56,121 nt of DNA from Anoxybacillus ayderensis (GCF_000833605.1 NZ_JXTG01000014.1:1-56121); one strand, 5' to 3'. Shown: positions 11,332-19,567, numbered from the stretch's first letter. The notes: a model not told the origin generated them from the sequence alone. Numbers and translations: made by a program.

Positions 11332-12709
11332 TACGTTAACGCGAAAAAAGGAGCCGTTTATCCCATTAGAACCAAATAAAGTAAAAATGTATGTATGCGG
11401 CCCGACAGTATATAACTATATTCATATTGGCAACGCCCGTCCGGCTATTGTATTTGATACTATTCGCCGCTACTTACAATTTCGTGGGTATGAAGTTCAA
11501 TATGTTTCTAATTTCACCGATGTAGACGATAAACTTATTCGAGCGGCAAGAGAACTAGGAGAAGACGTGCCGACTATTGCAGAGCGGTTTATTGAAGCGT
11601 ATTTCGAAGATATTACAGCGCTTGGTTGCAAAAAGGCAGATGTTCATCCTCGTGTGACAGAAAACATTGATACGATCATTGAATTTATTGAACAGCTCAT
11701 CGAAAAAGGATATGCGTACGAAGTTGACGGCGATGTATATTATCGCACACGTCGCTTCTCTGATTACGGGAAACTATCGCATCAATCGATTGACGAATTA
11801 AAATCAGGCGCTCGTATTGAGGTTGGGGAGAAAAAAGAAGATCCTCTTGATTTTGCGTTATGGAAAGCAGCAAAAGAAGGGGAAATTTACTGGGATAGTC
11901 CATGGGGGAAAGGTCGACCAGGATGGCATATTGAATGTTCAGCCATGGCGCGTAAATATTTAGGAGATACGATTGACATTCATGCCGGTGGGCAAGATTT
12001 AACGTTCCCGCACCATGAGAATGAAATTGCCCAATCGGAAGCGTTAACAGGGAAAGTTTTTGCGAAATATTGGTTGCATAATGGCTACATTAATATCGAT
12101 AATGAAAAAATGTCAAAGTCGCTTGGAAACTTTATTTTAGTGCATGACATTATTAAGCAAGTTGATCCGCAAGTGTTGCGTTTCTTCATGCTTTCGGTTC
12201 ATTATCGTCATCCAATTAACTATAGCCAACCGTTGCTTGACAGTGCAAAAAGTGGGTTAGAACGTCTAAAGACAGCGTATGCGAATGTAAAACATCGTTT
12301 AGAAAGCAGTACAAATTTAACGACAAATGATGAACAGTGGTTAGCGAAAATTGAGGAGTTAAAAAACGAATTTATTCGCGAAATGGATGATGATTTTAAC
12401 ACAGCAAACGGGATCGCGGTTTTATTTGAACTAGCCAAACAAGCGAACATATATTTGATGGAGAAGCATACATCTGAAGCGGTTATTCAAAAGTTTTTAC
12501 AACAATTTGAACAGCTTTTTGATGTCCTTGGTCTTTCTTTACAGCAAGATGAATTGCTCGATGAAGAAATTGAAGCGCTCATTCAACAGCGAATTGAAGC
12601 AAGGAAAAATCGCGATTTCGCTTTAGCTGACCGCATTCGTGATGAACTAAAGGCGAAAAACATCATTTTAGAAGATACACCACAAGGAACGAGATGGAGA
12701 AGAGGATAA
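11312..12709 (+). CDS. cysS: Cysteine-tRNA ligase
   Basis: Charges tRNA-Cys. The 465-residue class I synthetase has the HIGH-type motif HIGN (38-41), KMSKS (about 266-270) and the zinc/cysteine-recognition residues Cys29 (VCGPTVYN), WHIECSAMA and HHENE. Starts at ATG 11312 inside the end of cysE, so it is translationally linked with the cysteine biosynthesis gene and shares the T-box. No missing elements. Confidence 0.97.
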   Translation: MSIQVYNTLTRKKEPFIPLEPNKVKMYVCGPTVYNYIHIGNARPAIVFDTIRRYLQFRGYEVQYVSNFTDVDDKLIRAARELGEDVPTIAERFIEAYFEDITALGCKKADVHPRVTENIDTIIEFIEQLIEKGYAYEVDGDVYYRTRRFSDYGKLSHQSIDELKSGARIEVGEKKEDPLDFALWKAAKEGEIYWDSPWGKGRPGWHIECSAMARKYLGDTIDIHAGGQDLTFPHHENEIAQSEALTGKVFAKYWLHNGYINIDNEKMSKSLGNFILVHDIIKQVDPQVLRFFMLSVHYRHPINYSQPLLDSAKSGLERLKTAYANVKHRLESSTNLTTNDEQWLAKIEELKNEFIREMDDDFNTANGIAVLFELAKQANIYLMEKHTSEAVIQKFLQQFEQLFDVLGLSLQQDELLDEEIEALIQQRIEARKNRDFALADRIRDELKAKNIILEDTPQGTRWRRG

Positions 12710-12713
12710 AACA

Positions 12714-13139
12714 ATGTTGCACTTGTTTCCTAAAATTAAAGATTTTCAACAGTTAAACGGTTTAACGTTAGCTTACATTGGTGATGCCGTATACGAGTTA
12801 TTCGTACGGCATCATCTCCTTGCCTTAGGAAAAGTAAAACCAAACGATTTACACAACTTAGCGAAAACGTATGTTTGTGCTAAAGCACAAGCGAAAGTGT
12901 TGCAATGGTTGCTGAATCACAATCAATTATCTGAGCAAGAAATTGCTGTTGTTCGACGTGGACGTAATGCAAAATCTGTGAGCACTCCGAAAAATACAGA
13001 CGTACAAACGTATCGTCAAAGTACAGGGTTTGAAGCGTTAATTGGCTACCATTTTCTAAATGGGAATGAAGAGAGGCTTCATCAATTAATGCAATGGGTG
13101 TTTGATGTACAACACAATGATGAGGAAAGGGGGATGTAA
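12714..13139 (+). CDS. mrnC: Mini-ribonuclease 3
   Basis: Trims the ends of 23S rRNA precursor in Bacillus-type bacteria. 141 residues: a lone RNase III catalytic domain without a double-stranded RNA binding domain. The acidic motif YIGDAVYE carries catalytic Asp24, and the second acidic region follows later. ATG 12714 is 4 nt after the cysS stop, with GAGAAGAGG overlapping the end of cysS. The next gene also acts on rRNA. Confidence 0.94.
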   Translation: MLHLFPKIKDFQQLNGLTLAYIGDAVYELFVRHHLLALGKVKPNDLHNLAKTYVCAKAQAKVLQWLLNHNQLSEQEIAVVRRGRNAKSVSTPKNTDVQTYRQSTGFEALIGYHFLNGNEERLHQLMQWVFDVQHNDEERGM

Positions 13140-13142
13140 CGC

Positions 13143-13880
13143 ATGGATCTCATTATCGGTAAAAACCCGGTATTGGAAGCATTAAAATCCGGACGAGAAA
13201 TGAATAAAATATGGATTGCTGAAGGTTCGCAACGCGGTCAAATGCAGCCGATTATCCAGCTTGCTAAAGAGATGGGAATTACGGTGCAATACGTTCCTAA
13301 AAAAAAGATGGACCAGTTAAGCGAAGGGAATCATCAAGGGGTCATTGCGCAAGTTGCGGCATATCGATACTACGACGTAGATGACTTGTTCAAAAAAGCC
13401 GAAGAACGTGGAGAGGCACCATTTTTTATCATTTTAGACGAACTTGAAGATCCACACAATTTAGGATCCATTATGCGAACGGCTGATGCAGTAGGTGCTC
13501 ATGGCATTATTATTCCGAAGCGTCGTTCCGTCGGTTTGACCGCAACAGTCGCAAAAGCGTCAACGGGTGCAATTGAACATGTTCCTGTTGCGCGTGTCAC
13601 GAACTTAGCACGAACAGTAGATGAGTTGAAAGATCGGGGAGTTTGGATTTTTGGAACGGATGCAAAAGGAAATGAAGATTATCGCCAACTAGATGGGGTC
13701 ATCCCGTTAGCGTTAGTCATTGGTAGTGAAGGAAAAGGAATGAGCCGTTTATTACGCGATAAGTGCGATGTGCTCGTTCGCTTGCCGATGGTTGGACATG
13801 TTACATCGTTAAATGCTTCCGTTGCGGCTAGCTTGTTAATGTATGAGGTGTATCGAAAACGTCATCCATTAGGTGAGTAA
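13143..13880 (+). CDS. rlmB: 23S rRNA 2'-O-ribose methyltransferase (RlmB/SpoU family)
   Basis: TrmH/SpoU methyltransferase, probably modifying a guanosine of 23S rRNA by homology. 245 residues: a small N-terminal RNA-binding (L30e-like) domain, then the SPOUT knot. Motif 1 is [15 protein letters not shown], with Asn and catalytic Arg. Motif 2 is VIGSEGKGM, and motif 3 is [16 protein letters not shown] 13143 lies 3 nt after the mrnC stop. The exact target nucleotide is inferred from family members, not seen in the sequence. Confidence 0.93.
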   Translation: MDLIIGKNPVLEALKSGREMNKIWIAEGSQRGQMQPIIQLAKEMGITVQYVPKKKMDQLSEGNHQGVIAQVAAYRYYDVDDLFKKAEERGEAPFFIILDELEDPHNLGSIMRTADAVGAHGIIIPKRRSVGLTATVAKASTGAIEHVPVARVTNLARTVDELKDRGVWIFGTDAKGNEDYRQLDGVIPLALVIGSEGKGMSRLLRDKCDVLVRLPMVGHVTSLNASVAASLLMYEVYRKRHPLGE

Positions 13881-13881
13881 G

Positions 13882-14391
13882 ATGGATATTTTAATCGTTG
13901 ATGGCTACAACATCATCGGTGCTTGGCCGGAATTGCGAGAACTACGGGATGTAGATTTAGCTTTGGCGCGCGATCGACTTGTCGAGAGAATGGCGGAGTA
14001 TCAAGCATTTACCGGCTGTAAAGTGATTATTGTTTTTGACGCACACCTCGTACAAGGAACAACAAAAAAATATGTCGATCATCAAGTAGAAGTCATTTTC
14101 ACAAAAGAAAATGAAACCGCAGATGAACATATCGAGAAATTGGCAAAGTCGCTCCAAAAAGTTCGGACGAAAGTATACGTGGCTACATCAGATTATACAG
14201 AACAATGGGCGATTTTTGGTCAAGGGGCGTTGCGCAAATCAGCACGAGAGCTACTCATTGAGGTGGATGCGGTGCAGCGAAATATTTCAAGCAACGTCAA
14301 GCATATTCAACAAAAAAAGCCGATATCAAAAATTCCTCTGACGGATGAAGTCGCAAAAATTTTCGAAAAATGGCGAAGAGGGGAAAAATGA
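13882..14391 (+). CDS. rae1: Ribosome-dependent mRNA endonuclease Rae1 (YacP, NYN/PIN domain)
   Basis: YacP/Rae1 cleaves certain mRNAs in the ribosomal A site in B. subtilis. 169 residues with a PIN-like NYN domain: MDILIVDGYN (Asp7), FDAHLV, the conserved KENETADEHIEKL segment and TSDYTEQWAIFGQGALRKSA. ATG 13882 is preferred over GTG 13873 because the product then begins MDILIVDGYN as relatives do and AGGTGA lies 5 nt upstream. The first bases are adjacent to the rlmB stop. The last gene before a new promoter. Confidence 0.9.
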   Translation: MDILIVDGYNIIGAWPELRELRDVDLALARDRLVERMAEYQAFTGCKVIIVFDAHLVQGTTKKYVDHQVEVIFTKENETADEHIEKLAKSLQKVRTKVYVATSDYTEQWAIFGQGALRKSARELLIEVDAVQRNISSNVKHIQQKKPISKIPLTDEVAKIFEKWRRGEK

Positions 14392-14395
14392 ACGA

Positions 14396-14425
14396 TTGAC
14401 CCTGTAAAAAAATGTACTGTATAAT
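14396..14425 (+). promoter_or_regulatory. sigH promoter (SigA type)
   Basis: TTGACC (14396-14401), an 18-bp spacer and a consensus TATAAT (14420-14425), starting 5 nt after the rae1 stop. In B. subtilis, sigH is also repressed by AbrB; no discrete operator is recognisable here. Confidence 0.8.
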
Positions 14426-14458
14426 ACTTTTATCCATGTGCAGGGCGGGGGGATCGGC

Positions 14459-15109
14459 GTGAGCGCAAATGCAAATGAAAAACAACAAAGCCGTTATGAA
14501 CAACTAGAAGATGAAACGATTGTAGAACTTGTGCATCAAGGTGATAGTGAGGCGCTTGACTATTTAATTCATAAGTATAAAAACTTTGTCCGAGCGAAAG
14601 CACGTTCATATTTTTTAGTCGGTGCAGATCGCGAAGATATTGTACAAGAAGGAATGATCGGATTATATAAAGCGATCCGAGACTTTAAAGAAGATAAGCA
14701 GTCATCGTTCAAGGCGTTTGCTGAGCTGTGCATCACGAGGCAAATGATTACGGCGATAAAAATGGCTACGCGCCAAAAACATATTCCGCTTAATTGTTAT
14801 GTTTCATTGGACAAGCCGATTTACGAAGATGATTCTGCCCGTACATTAATGGACGTTCTTTCGGGAACGAAAATAACAAATCCTGAAGAGTTAATCATTA
14901 ATCGCGAAGAGTTCGATCATATTGAAGAAAAAATGACTGAACTGCTTAGCGATTTAGAGCGGAAAGTGCTTCTTCTTTATTTAGAGGGTCGATCATATCA
15001 AGAAATTTCTGAAGAGCTCAATCGCCATGTGAAATCGATTGACAACGCGTTGCAACGCGTAAAACGCAAGCTTGAAAAGTATGTAGAAATTCAAGGGATT
15101 CGTTTATAA
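14459..15109 (+). CDS. sigH: RNA polymerase sigma-H factor
   Basis: Alternative sigma factor for early-stationary and sporulation-initiation genes. About 216 residues with sigma region 2 (DYLIHKYKNFVRAKARSYF, GADREDIVQEGMIGLYKAI) and region 4 helix-turn-helix (YLEGRSYQEISEELNRHVKS). The start is GTG 14459 after GGGGGG (14447-14452); an upstream in-frame GTG at 14438 has no ribosome site. It has its own SigA-like promoter. Position before rpmG-secE-nusG is the same as in B. subtilis. Confidence 0.95.
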   Translation: MSANANEKQQSRYEQLEDETIVELVHQGDSEALDYLIHKYKNFVRAKARSYFLVGADREDIVQEGMIGLYKAIRDFKEDKQSSFKAFAELCITRQMITAIKMATRQKHIPLNCYVSLDKPIYEDDSARTLMDVLSGTKITNPEELIINREEFDHIEEKMTELLSDLERKVLLLYLEGRSYQEISEELNRHVKSIDNALQRVKRKLEKYVEIQGIRL

Positions 15110-15111
15110 TA

Positions 15112-15139
15112 TTGACATAAAAAAATATTGTGTGATACA
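15112..15139 (+). promoter_or_regulatory. rpmG-secE promoter
   Basis: Consensus -35 TTGACA (15112-15117) starts 3 nt after the sigH stop. A 16-bp spacer leads to a -10-like GATACA (15134-15139) preceded by TGT, an extended -10 element that may compensate for the weak hexamer. Confidence 0.55.
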
Positions 15140-15172
15140 GTTTTTAAGACGTAGTATATCGGAGGAAAACGT

Positions 15173-15322
15173 ATGCGCAAAAAAGTAATTTTAGCGTGCA
15201 GCCAATGTTTAAACAGAAATTATTCAACGATGAAAAATGTGGCGCAACACCATGAACGACTTGAGATGAAGAAGTTTTGTAAAACATGCAATACGCATAC
15301 GATTCACCGTGAAACAAAGTAG
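15173..15322 (+). CDS. rpmG: 50S ribosomal protein L33
   Basis: Small 50S protein of 49 residues. It begins [12 protein letters not shown] and has two zinc-binding CxxC pairs, CSQC (9-12) and CKTC (36-39), so this is the zinc-containing C+ type of L33. ATG 15173 follows GGAGG at 15161-15165. It is co-directional with secE, 31 nt downstream, as in B. subtilis rpmGB-secE. Confidence 0.95.
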   Translation: MRKKVILACSQCLNRNYSTMKNVAQHHERLEMKKFCKTCNTHTIHRETK

Positions 15323-15353
15323 TTGATGATCCCGAGACGTTGGAGGGTTTTAT

Positions 15354-15536
15354 ATGCAACGAGTAACGAAATTTTTCCGCGAAGTTGTTCGCGAAATGAA
15401 AAAAGTCAGCTGGCCGAAACGAAAAGAACTAGTGAATTATACGATTACTGTTTTAGCGACAGTGGCATTTTTCACTGTATTTTTTGCGGTTGTCGATTTA
15501 GGAATTTCAGAGTTAGTTCGTTTTATACTTGAATAG
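15354..15536 (+). CDS. secE: Preprotein translocase subunit SecE
   Basis: Essential clamp of the SecYEG protein-conducting channel. 60 residues with a basic cytoplasmic amphipathic helix containing the conserved MKKVSWPKRKEL segment (residues 15-26), followed by one transmembrane helix (about 29-52). ATG 15354 follows GGAGGG. Lies between rpmG and nusG as in most bacteria; its partner secY is in the same window at 41190. Confidence 0.95.
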   Translation: MQRVTKFFREVVREMKKVSWPKRKELVNYTITVLATVAFFTVFFAVVDLGISELVRFILE

Positions 15537-15559
15537 GACTAGTATATCCATGGTATAAT
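15529..15559 (+). promoter_or_regulatory. nusG promoter (extended -10)
   Basis: TGGTATAAT (15551-15559) is a perfect extended -10. The best -35 is TTGAAT (15529-15534) with a 19-bp spacer, overlapping the secE stop codon. Transcription should start near 15566. Confidence 0.65.
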
Positions 15560-15580
15560 GGAAGATAACAAACAGAAATA

Positions 15581-15605
15581 AAGCCCGGTAACGGGTTTTT
15601 ATTTT
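15581..15605 (+). terminator. Hairpin with U-tract in the nusG leader
   Basis: CCCG (15584-15587) pairs with CGGG (15592-15595) around a GTAA loop, extended by A-T/G-T pairs to about 7 bp, then TTTTTATTTT. It lies only about 15 nt after the predicted nusG transcription start, so it could end secE transcripts or attenuate nusG. Confidence 0.65.
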
Positions 15606-15654
15606 GCCTAAAAAAGATTTGTTTAGGGAGGGAAGGACGGTATCGTCCCAGCTA

Positions 15655-16188
15655 ATGGAAAAGAATTGGTATGTTATTCATACGTATTCAGGTTATGAGA
15701 ATAAAGTAAAAACGAACTTAGAAAAGCGCGTTGAATCGATGGGTATGCAAGATAAAATTTTTCGTGTCATCGTGCCTGAAGAAGAAGAAACAGACACAAA
15801 GGGCGGCAAAAAGAAAGTTGTTAAAAAGAAAGTATTCCCGGGTTACGTGCTTGTAGAGATGATTATGACAGACGATTCTTGGTACGTTGTCCGCAATACG
15901 CCGGGGGTAACAGGATTCGTTGGTTCAGCTGGCGCTGGATCAAAACCGACCCCGCTTCTCGAAGAAGAAGTTTCGGCAATTTTAAAACGAATGGGTGTCG
16001 ACTTGATTGAGTTAGAATTTGATTTTGAATTGAATGAAGCGGTTCGCATTAAAGAAGGACCGTTCGCAAATTTTGTTGGAACGATTCAAGAGATTGAGAT
16101 GGAAAAACAAAAAGTAACCGTGCTTGTTGATATGTTCGGACGTGAAACACCGGTAGAACTTGACTTTTCGCAAATCGAAAAAATATAA
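15655..16188 (+). CDS. nusG: Transcription termination/antitermination protein NusG
   Basis: RNA polymerase-bound elongation factor controlling pausing and termination. 177 residues: an NGN domain (KNWYVIHTYSGYENKVK, FPGYVLVEM, RNTPGVTGFVG) and a C-terminal KOW domain (GPFANFVGTIQEIEMEK). The start is ATG 15655, where all relatives begin MEKNWYV. The strong AGGGAGGG (15625-15632) is 22 nt away, but a 5-bp hairpin (15635-15648) between them would bring it to a normal distance. TTG 15604 gives a 17-residue extension with no ribosome site and is not chosen. Confidence 0.93.
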   Translation: MEKNWYVIHTYSGYENKVKTNLEKRVESMGMQDKIFRVIVPEEEETDTKGGKKKVVKKKVFPGYVLVEMIMTDDSWYVVRNTPGVTGFVGSAGAGSKPTPLLEEEVSAILKRMGVDLIELEFDFELNEAVRIKEGPFANFVGTIQEIEMEKQKVTVLVDMFGRETPVELDFSQIEKI

Positions 16189-16199
16189 TAGTAAACAAC

Positions 16200-16228
16200 T
16201 TGCAAATAGGAAAGAAAAGTGATAATAT
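16200..16228 (+). promoter_or_regulatory. rplK-rplA promoter
   Basis: TTGCAA (16200-16205), 17 bp, TAATAT (16223-16228); an alternative reading uses GATAAT (16221-16226). It lies just after nusG and precedes a leader with a GTCTCAA/TTGAGAC hairpin (16243-16259). Confidence 0.6.
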
Positions 16229-16287
16229 TTTAAGGTCAGTATGTCTCAATCATTGAGACGAATGCGATGATTGTTTTCATATATGGA

Positions 16288-16313
16288 GTGGGAGGGAACA
16301 TCCCTAATACCAC
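16288..16313 (+). promoter_or_regulatory. Candidate L1-type regulatory stem-loop before rplK
   Basis: GTGG (16288-16291) pairs with CCAC (16310-16313). Inside an asymmetric internal loop (GA versus TAATA), GGG (16294-16296) pairs with CCC (16302-16304). A structure of the same design occurs before rplA at 16820-16845. L1 is known to bind its own L11-L1 mRNA in several bacteria; assigning this motif to L1 is inference. Confidence 0.4.
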
Positions 16314-16339
16314 ATCACGGACTTAAGGAGGTGTGTCTC

Positions 16340-16765
16340 GTGGCTAAAAAAGTAATTAAAGTTGTCAAATTGCAAATTCCTGCAGGGAAAGCGAATCCAG
16401 CACCACCAGTCGGTCCAGCATTAGGTCAAGCTGGTGTTAACATCATGGGATTCTGTAAAGAATTCAACGCTCGTACAGCTGATCAAGCAGGTTTAATTAT
16501 TCCTGTTGAAATTACGGTATATGAAGACCGTTCATTTACATTTATTACGAAAACTCCACCTGCTGCTGTATTACTGAAGAAAGCGGCTGGTATCGAGTCT
16601 GGTTCTGGTGAGCCAAACCGTAATAAAGTGGCAACAGTAAAGCGCGACAAAGTTCGCGAGATTGCTGAAACAAAAATGCCAGACTTAAACGCGGCGAGCA
16701 TTGAAGCAGCTATGCGCATGATCGAAGGAACAGCGCGCAGCATGGGTATCGTCATCGAAGACTAA
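16340..16765 (+). CDS. rplK: 50S ribosomal protein L11
   Basis: L11 forms the GTPase-associated centre with 23S rRNA and is required for RelA activation; it is also the thiostrepton contact. 141 residues with the proline-rich linker [20 protein letters not shown] and the C-terminal RNA-binding domain ending SMGIVIED. The start is GTG 16340 after AAGGAGGTG; the longer open frame upstream covers the structured leader and is not used. First gene of rplK-rplA. Confidence 0.96.
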   Translation: MAKKVIKVVKLQIPAGKANPAPPVGPALGQAGVNIMGFCKEFNARTADQAGLIIPVEITVYEDRSFTFITKTPPAAVLLKKAAGIESGSGEPNRNKVATVKRDKVREIAETKMPDLNAASIEAAMRMIEGTARSMGIVIED

Positions 16766-16776
16766 TCTGGCTGGAG

Positions 16777-16845
16777 AAGGTTGCGGAAGCGGACTATATA
16801 GTTTTCGCAACCTTTATTCGTGGGAGGTCTTTCCGTTAAAACCAC
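16777..16845 (+). promoter_or_regulatory. rplK-rplA intergenic hairpins, second L1-like motif
   Basis: A strong stem, AAGGTTGCG (16777-16785) with CGCAACCTT (16806-16814), is extended by GAA/TTT pairs. It is followed by GTGG (16820-16823) with CCAC (16842-16845) enclosing GA, GG/CC and a TTAAAA side loop. The second element repeats the design of the rplK leader motif. There is no good U-tract, so the first stem is not called a terminator. Confidence 0.45.
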
Positions 16846-16864
16846 AAAAAGGAGGAAATAAAAC

Positions 16865-17566
16865 ATGCCAAAAAGAGGAAAACGCTACTTAGAGGCAGCG
16901 AAATTAATTGATCGCTCAAAAGCATATAATGTGCAAGAAGCAATCGAATTAGTGAAGAAGACAAATGTTGCGAAATTTGACGCAACAGTAGAAGTTGCTT
17001 TCCGTTTAGGAGTCGATCCGAAGAAAGCGGACCAACAAATCCGTGGTGCAGTTGTATTGCCGCACGGTACAGGTAAAGTTCGCCGCGTGCTAGTGCTTGC
17101 GAAAGGTGAAAAAGCGAAAGAAGCTGAAGCAGCTGGTGCAGATTATGTAGGCGATACAGATTACATCAACAAAATTCAACAAGGTTGGTTTGAGTTTGAT
17201 GTCATCGTCGCAACTCCTGATATGATGGGTGAAGTTGGTAAAATCGGTCGTATTTTAGGACCGAAAGGATTAATGCCAAACCCTAAAACAGGAACAGTTA
17301 CATTTGATGTGGCGAAAGCAGTCAACGAAATTAAAGCTGGTAAAGTGGAATATCGCGTTGACAAAGCTGGAAACATCCATGTACCAATCGGTAAAGTGTC
17401 ATTTGATACAGAAAAATTAGTAGAAAACTTCACAACAATTTACGAAACAATCTTGAAAGTGAAGCCAGCAGCAGCGAAGGGCACATACGTGAAAAATGTA
17501 ACAGTTGCTTCAACAATGGGCCCTGGTGTGAAAGTGGATCCTTCTACTGTTGCTGTTGCGCGCTAA
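16865..17566 (+). CDS. rplA: 50S ribosomal protein L1
   Basis: L1 stalk protein that assists exit of deacylated tRNA and often represses its own operon. 233 residues, with the signature region [16 protein letters not shown] followed by [18 protein letters not shown] 16865 follows AAGGAGG. Preceded by a structured spacer that may carry its own binding site. Confidence 0.97.
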   Translation: MPKRGKRYLEAAKLIDRSKAYNVQEAIELVKKTNVAKFDATVEVAFRLGVDPKKADQQIRGAVVLPHGTGKVRRVLVLAKGEKAKEAEAAGADYVGDTDYINKIQQGWFEFDVIVATPDMMGEVGKIGRILGPKGLMPNPKTGTVTFDVAKAVNEIKAGKVEYRVDKAGNIHVPIGKVSFDTEKLVENFTTIYETILKVKPAAAKGTYVKNVTVASTMGPGVKVDPSTVAVAR

Positions 17567-17574
17567 TATAGATC

Positions 17575-17603
17575 TTGACTTTTTAGAAACGCTTTAGTAC
17601 AAT
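17575..17603 (+). promoter_or_regulatory. rplJ-rplL promoter
   Basis: TTGACT (17575-17580), exactly 17 bp, TACAAT (17598-17603). It begins 9 nt after rplA and drives the L10 leader and the rplJ-rplL genes. Confidence 0.87.
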
Positions 17604-17607
17604 ATTC

Positions 17608-17753
17608 ATTGTTTGAAAAGCGAATATCATTTGTACCGTAGACAGTAGGTGCCTCAAGCAGGCTTAATTTCCTACCGAGGTGTTGAAACTGATAAATAAG
17701 TGCATGCTTGCACTTTCAGGGGCCTCCATGTCTACGTTGACATGGAGGTTTTT
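17608..17753 (+). promoter_or_regulatory. L10 leader (autoregulatory attenuator)
   Basis: Structured 5' leader of the L10-L12 operon, a known Gram-positive element bound by the L10(L12)4 complex. The first part holds AGTAGG (17644-17649) able to pair with CCTACC (17671-17676). It ends in an intrinsic terminator, CCTCCATGTC (17723-17732) with GACATGGAGG (17739-17748), followed by TTTTT. Excess L10 is expected to favour termination. Confidence 0.85.
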
Positions 17754-17805
17754 CATTGGACGGTATAAGTGGTGTTGAAACTCAACTTCTACAGGAGGTG
17801 TTGAC

Positions 17806-18306
17806 ATGAGCAGCGTACTTGAACAAAAGCAGCAGTTAGTAGCGGAGATTGCTGAAAAGCTTCGTGCGAGCAAATCAACGATCATCGTTGATTACCGTGG
17901 CTTAAATGTCGCGCAAGTTACAGAACTTCGTAAGCAACTTCGCGAAGCAGGTATTGAGTTCAAAGTGTACAAAAACACATTAACTCGCCGTGCTGTTGCT
18001 GAGTTAGGTTTAGAAGGTTTAGATGAAACGTTAACAGGTCCGAATGCGATCGCATTCAGCAATGATGATGTCGTTGCTCCTGCGAAAATTTTAAACGAAT
18101 TCGCGAAAAAGAACGATGCGTTAAAAATTAAAGCAGGTATCATCGAAGGTAACGTAGCGACATTTGAAGAAGTTAAGGCGCTTGCAGAGCTTCCGTCTCG
18201 CGAAGGCTTGCTCTCTATGTTGCTTAGCGTTCTTCAAGCACCAATCCGCAACTTCGCTCTTGTTACAAAAGCAGTTGCTGAGAAAAAAGAAGAACAAGGT
18301 GCTTAA
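17806..18306 (+). CDS. rplJ: 50S ribosomal protein L10
   Basis: Base of the ribosomal stalk, anchoring L12 dimers to 23S rRNA. 166 residues; N-terminal rRNA-binding domain ([30 protein letters not shown]) and a C-terminal L12-binding helix ending in [11 protein letters not shown] 17806 follows AGGAGGTG (17792-17799). Preceded by an L10 leader through which it should regulate itself. Confidence 0.97.
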   Translation: MSSVLEQKQQLVAEIAEKLRASKSTIIVDYRGLNVAQVTELRKQLREAGIEFKVYKNTLTRRAVAELGLEGLDETLTGPNAIAFSNDDVVAPAKILNEFAKKNDALKIKAGIIEGNVATFEEVKALAELPSREGLLSMLLSVLQAPIRNFALVTKAVAEKKEEQGA

Positions 18307-18351
18307 TTTACAAATCGCCTAAAATTAAAACATTAAGGAGGAAGATCGATC

Positions 18352-18717
18352 ATGACTAAAGAACAAATCATTGAAGCGGTTAAAAATATGACTGTTTTAG
18401 AATTAAACGACTTAGTAAAAGCAATTGAAGAAGAGTTTGGTGTAACTGCTGCTGCTCCTGTAGTAGTTGCTGGCGGTGCTGCTGCTGGTGCTGCTGCTGA
18501 AGAAAAAACTGAATTCGATGTTATCCTTGCAGATGGCGGCGCACAAAAAATCAAAGTTATCAAAGTTGTGCGTGAGCTTACTGGTCTTGGCTTAAAAGAA
18601 GCAAAAGACTTAGTAGACAACACTCCAAAGCCAGTTAAAGAAGGCGTTTCTAAAGAAGAAGCTGAAGAAATTAAAGCGAAACTTGAAGAAGCTGGCGCGA
18701 AAGTTGAAATTAAGTAA
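18352..18717 (+). CDS. rplL: 50S ribosomal protein L7/L12
   Basis: Mobile stalk protein that recruits translational GTPases. 121 residues: N-terminal dimerisation domain, an Ala/Gly-rich hinge ([18 protein letters not shown]), and the C-terminal factor-binding domain with [23 protein letters not shown] 18352 follows AAGGAGG. Ends the L10 operon before a terminator. Confidence 0.97.
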   Translation: MTKEQIIEAVKNMTVLELNDLVKAIEEEFGVTAAAPVVVAGGAAAGAAAEEKTEFDVILADGGAQKIKVIKVVRELTGLGLKEAKDLVDNTPKPVKEGVSKEEAEEIKAKLEEAGAKVEIK

Positions 18718-18723
18718 TGATGT

Positions 18724-18760
18724 AAAGAGGCTCGCTCGTAGTAGCGAGCTTCTTTGTGTT
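18724..18760 (+). terminator. rplL terminator
   Basis: A 13-bp stem, AAAGAGGCTCGCT (18724-18736) with AGCGAGCTTCTTT (18743-18755), one G-T pair, 6-nt loop, then a T-rich tract with one G interruption. Confidence 0.87.
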
Positions 18761-18782
18761 TTTATGTTCGTTCGTTTACAAT
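18754..18782 (+). promoter_or_regulatory. Possible promoter of the RsmC-like gene
   Basis: TTGTGT (18754-18759), 17 bp, TACAAT (18777-18782). It overlaps the rplL terminator, whose 3' arm supplies the first Ts of the -35. Confidence 0.4.
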
Positions 18783-18804
18783 GAAGAAAAGAGAGGTGAA
18801 GACG

Positions 18805-19404
18805 ATGGGTGATCACTACTATACTGAACGGCCAACGGTAGAAAGTAAGCCTTTTCAATGGGCGTATATGTTGCGAGGTCATCAGTTTTTGTTTACGGTC
18901 GATCAAGGTGTATTTTCAAAAAAAGAAGTGGACTTCGGTTCGCGATTGCTAATTGAAACATTTGTTGAACCGAATGTGCAAGGAAATATTCTCGATGTAG
19001 GTTGTGGATATGGGCCGATCGGTTTAGCACTAGCAAAAGATTTCCCGCATCGAACTGTGCATATGATCGATGTAAATGAGCGAGCAATCGAACTAGCGAA
19101 GAAAAACAAACAGCAAAACGGTATTGAAAATGCACGAATTTACATAAGTGATTTATTTCAGCGAGTAGAAGGAACGTTTGCTGCCATTGTGACAAACCCA
19201 CCGATTCGTGCTGGAAAAGCAGTCGTCCATTCGATTTTTGAACAAAGTGCAAACTACTTGCTTTCTGGCGGACAGTTATGGGTTGTCATTCAAAAGAAGC
19301 AAGGGGCTCCATCTGCATTAGAAAAGTTAAAAACGATTTTTGATGAAGTTGATGTTGTGGAAAAGAAAAAAGGTTACTTTATTATTCGAGCACAAAAAGC
19401 TTGA
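18805..19404 (+). CDS. ybxB: Class I SAM-dependent methyltransferase, RsmC-like (YbxB)
   Basis: Probable 16S rRNA guanine-N2 methyltransferase by similarity to the RsmC family; the target is inferred. 199 residues with SAM motif I ILDVGCGYGPIG (from about Asp64) and the NPPIRAGK catalytic motif (Asn131-Pro133). ATG 18805 follows GAGAGGTGAAG and gives the relatives' N-terminus (M.(E/D)HYYTE); an earlier in-frame ATG at 18781 is less well spaced. Lies between rplL and rpoB as in B. subtilis. Confidence 0.9.
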   Translation: MGDHYYTERPTVESKPFQWAYMLRGHQFLFTVDQGVFSKKEVDFGSRLLIETFVEPNVQGNILDVGCGYGPIGLALAKDFPHRTVHMIDVNERAIELAKKNKQQNGIENARIYISDLFQRVEGTFAAIVTNPPIRAGKAVVHSIFEQSANYLLSGGQLWVVIQKKQGAPSALEKLKTIFDEVDVVEKKKGYFIIRAQKA

Positions 19405-19459
19405 CGCTCAATTTTGTGTATGGTACCATTATAAAATGCTAAATGTGTATTTTTTTTAG

Positions 19460-19488
19460 TTTACGTATGCTGTGTATGTATGTATAAT
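19460..19488 (+). promoter_or_regulatory. rpoB promoter
   Basis: TTTACG (19460-19465), 17 bp, consensus TATAAT (19483-19488). Located 124 bp upstream of the rpoB start, leaving a long leader. A second TATAAT at 19519-19524 lacks a convincing -35. Confidence 0.68.
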
Positions 19489-19536
19489 TTTAGTTTTAAA
19501 GGAAAAACTTATAAAATATATAATAGGTCAAACATG

Positions 19537-19567
19537 TGGTTTTCTTATAAGAAACCATTTCTTTTTT
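19537..19567 (+). terminator. Hairpin with U-tract in the rpoB leader (possible attenuator)
   Basis: TGGTTT (19537-19542) pairs with AAACCA (19552-19557), extended by CT/AG across a bulged T and a TATA loop, followed by TTTCTTTTTT. It lies between the rpoB promoter and gene, about 45 nt from the rpoB start, so it could attenuate rpoBC. Confidence 0.6.

Noticed and set aside
15323-15532. Open frame on the plus strand overlapping secE in another frame
   Set aside because: secE explains this DNA fully, with correct length, motif and ribosome site; the alternative product is rich in improbable residues.
15604-15654. TTG 15604 as the nusG start
   Set aside because: It lies directly on the hairpin U-tract without a Shine-Dalgarno and adds 17 residues absent from relatives.
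16271-16339. Extended L11 reading frame from 16271
   Set aside because: It covers the leader stem-loop and has no ribosome site; the GTG at 16340 after AAGGAGGTG gives the universal N-terminus.
19519-19524. Second TATAAT upstream of rpoB as another promoter
   Set aside because: No acceptable -35 hexamer at 16-18 bp in a strongly AT-rich stretch.
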